DNA from: Alphaproteobacteria bacterium
GTDB lineage: Bacteria; Pseudomonadota; Alphaproteobacteria; Zavarziniales; Zavarziniaceae
Assembly (NCBI GenBank): GCA_021774355.1
Contig: JAJFJE010000231.1
Coordinates: 1 to 7,503, forward strand
Reading direction: 5' to 3'
DNA length: 7,503 bases
Shown here: positions 7,328-7,503 of the stretch, piece by piece
Layout: each line of letters begins with the position of its first letter
Position numbering within the stretch: position 1 is the first letter of the stretch
Made by a program: the position numbers and the translations under genes
The notes under the pieces: model-generated
What the model was told of the DNA's origin: nothing
The model's input: the letters and a program-made list of their open reading frames with translations, nothing else
Database searches by the model: none

Positions 7328-7366
7328 TTGGTGTATATAAGCCCTCAAGAGAGGTGATATACACAA
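7317..7366. promoter_or_regulatory. Three-copy GTGTATAT motif and Shine-Dalgarno-pairing hairpin in the integrase leader
   Basis: GTGTATAT occurs at 7319-7326 and 7331-7338, with an inverted copy ATATACAC at 7357-7364. The outermost pair extends to ten perfect bases (TTGTGTATAT at 7317-7326 against ATATACACAA at 7357-7366). In RNA, 7331-7338 can pair with 7357-7364, and inside that stem CCTC (7343-7346) can pair with GAGG (7351-7354), which is part of the integrase Shine-Dalgarno. This could be an operator for a repressor or integrase, an RNA switch on translation, or both. The sequence shows the symmetry; the function is inferred. Confidence 0.5.
7352..7358 (+). promoter_or_regulatory. Ribosome binding site of the integrase
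   Basis: AGGTGAT matches the complement of the 16S rRNA 3' end beyond the core GGAGG, and ends eight bases before the ATG at 7367. A second in-frame ATG at 7373 is two codons later, but its spacing is less favourable. Confidence 0.5.
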
Positions 7367-7503
7367 ATGGCCATGAACCTGCTCTCGGCCCGGAAGGTCG
7401 AGACCATTTCCCCTCAAGCGGAACCGTACTGGCTCAAGGACGGAGGCAATCTCTTTCTGTACGTCACGCCAGCCGGTGGCAAGTTGTGGCGCTACCGCTA
7501 TCG
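7367..7503 (+). CDS. int: P4-type tyrosine recombinase/integrase, N-terminal part (runs off window)
   Basis: The visible 45 residues start MAMNLLSARKVETISP and continue with YWLKDGGNLFLYVTPAGG and KLWRYRYR. This is the pattern of the N-terminal arm-type DNA-binding domain (DUF4102 / integrase_DNA-bind_3) of P4-family integrases: LxxxxV.....P, then a DGG.L.L.V...G.K.W.YRY block. Such proteins are about 400 residues and catalyse site-specific integration and excision of islands and prophages. The core-binding and catalytic domains, with the Arg-His-Arg-Tyr residues, lie beyond the window and cannot be checked. The gene reads away from the broken pabA and into the element, and in the same direction as pabB. 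Readthrough from the host operon could therefore reach it. Confidence 0.82.
   Translation, partial: MAMNLLSARKVETISPQAEPYWLKDGGNLFLYVTPAGGKLWRYRY

Larger units (their letters stand above)
7208..7503 (+). mobile_element. Left end of an integrative element (genomic island or prophage) inserted in pabA
   Basis: Composition changes abruptly from the strongly GC-rich pabB region to AT-rich leader sequence (for example TAAGTTTTTGATTTAACAG) exactly where the similarity to PabA ends. A tyrosine-type integrase follows about 160 bases later, pointing into the element. A first gene encoding an integrase beside the attachment site is the standard layout of P4-type islands. The exact boundary cannot be set without the other end; the attachment core probably lies within the pabA codons at about 7182-7207. 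The element extends beyond the window. Confidence 0.68.

Overview
The window is a GC-rich bacterial chromosome segment with dense coding on the plus strand. Codon use rich in G/C at third positions, Shine-Dalgarno-led starts, paired FG-GAP/RTX secreted proteins and an unfused PabB suggest a proteobacterium, most likely an alphaproteobacterium. This assignment is an inference from style and protein families, not from a marker gene.

Bases 1-5244 hold two tandem paralogous genes for very large, acidic, Asp/Gly-rich proteins. The first is cut off at its 5' end by the window edge. The second is complete (1026 aa). Each has an N-terminal FG-GAP region with integrin-alpha-like beta-propeller blades, then RTX-type calcium-binding glycine/aspartate repeats mixed with larger 'YVVD-PGDVV-E' modules, then a C-terminal type I secretion-like domain. 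Neither an ABC exporter nor a membrane fusion protein is present here. The genes look like a tandem duplication with later gain or loss of one ~100-residue module.

Bases 5389-5754 encode a small SpoIIAA-like STAS-fold protein with no obvious link to its neighbours. Bases 5821-7185 encode PabB, the chorismate-aminating subunit of aminodeoxychorismate synthase in folate synthesis. The catalytic-lysine signature PIKGT separates it from TrpE. 

The most notable region is the right end. The pabB stop overlaps a GTG start (GTGA) that opens the standard PabA/TrpG amidotransferase N-terminus (MILVIDNY), but the similarity stops after about eight codons and the frame closes at a TAG. From there the base composition drops sharply to AT-rich, and a P4-type tyrosine integrase begins at 7367 and runs off the window. 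The simplest reading is that an integrative element sits in the 5' end of pabA, and that its left boundary is at or near 7207/7208. The integrase leader contains three copies of the octamer GTGTATAT (two direct, one inverted). It can also fold into a hairpin that pairs the integrase Shine-Dalgarno GAGG with an upstream CCTC, a possible control of integrase expression.
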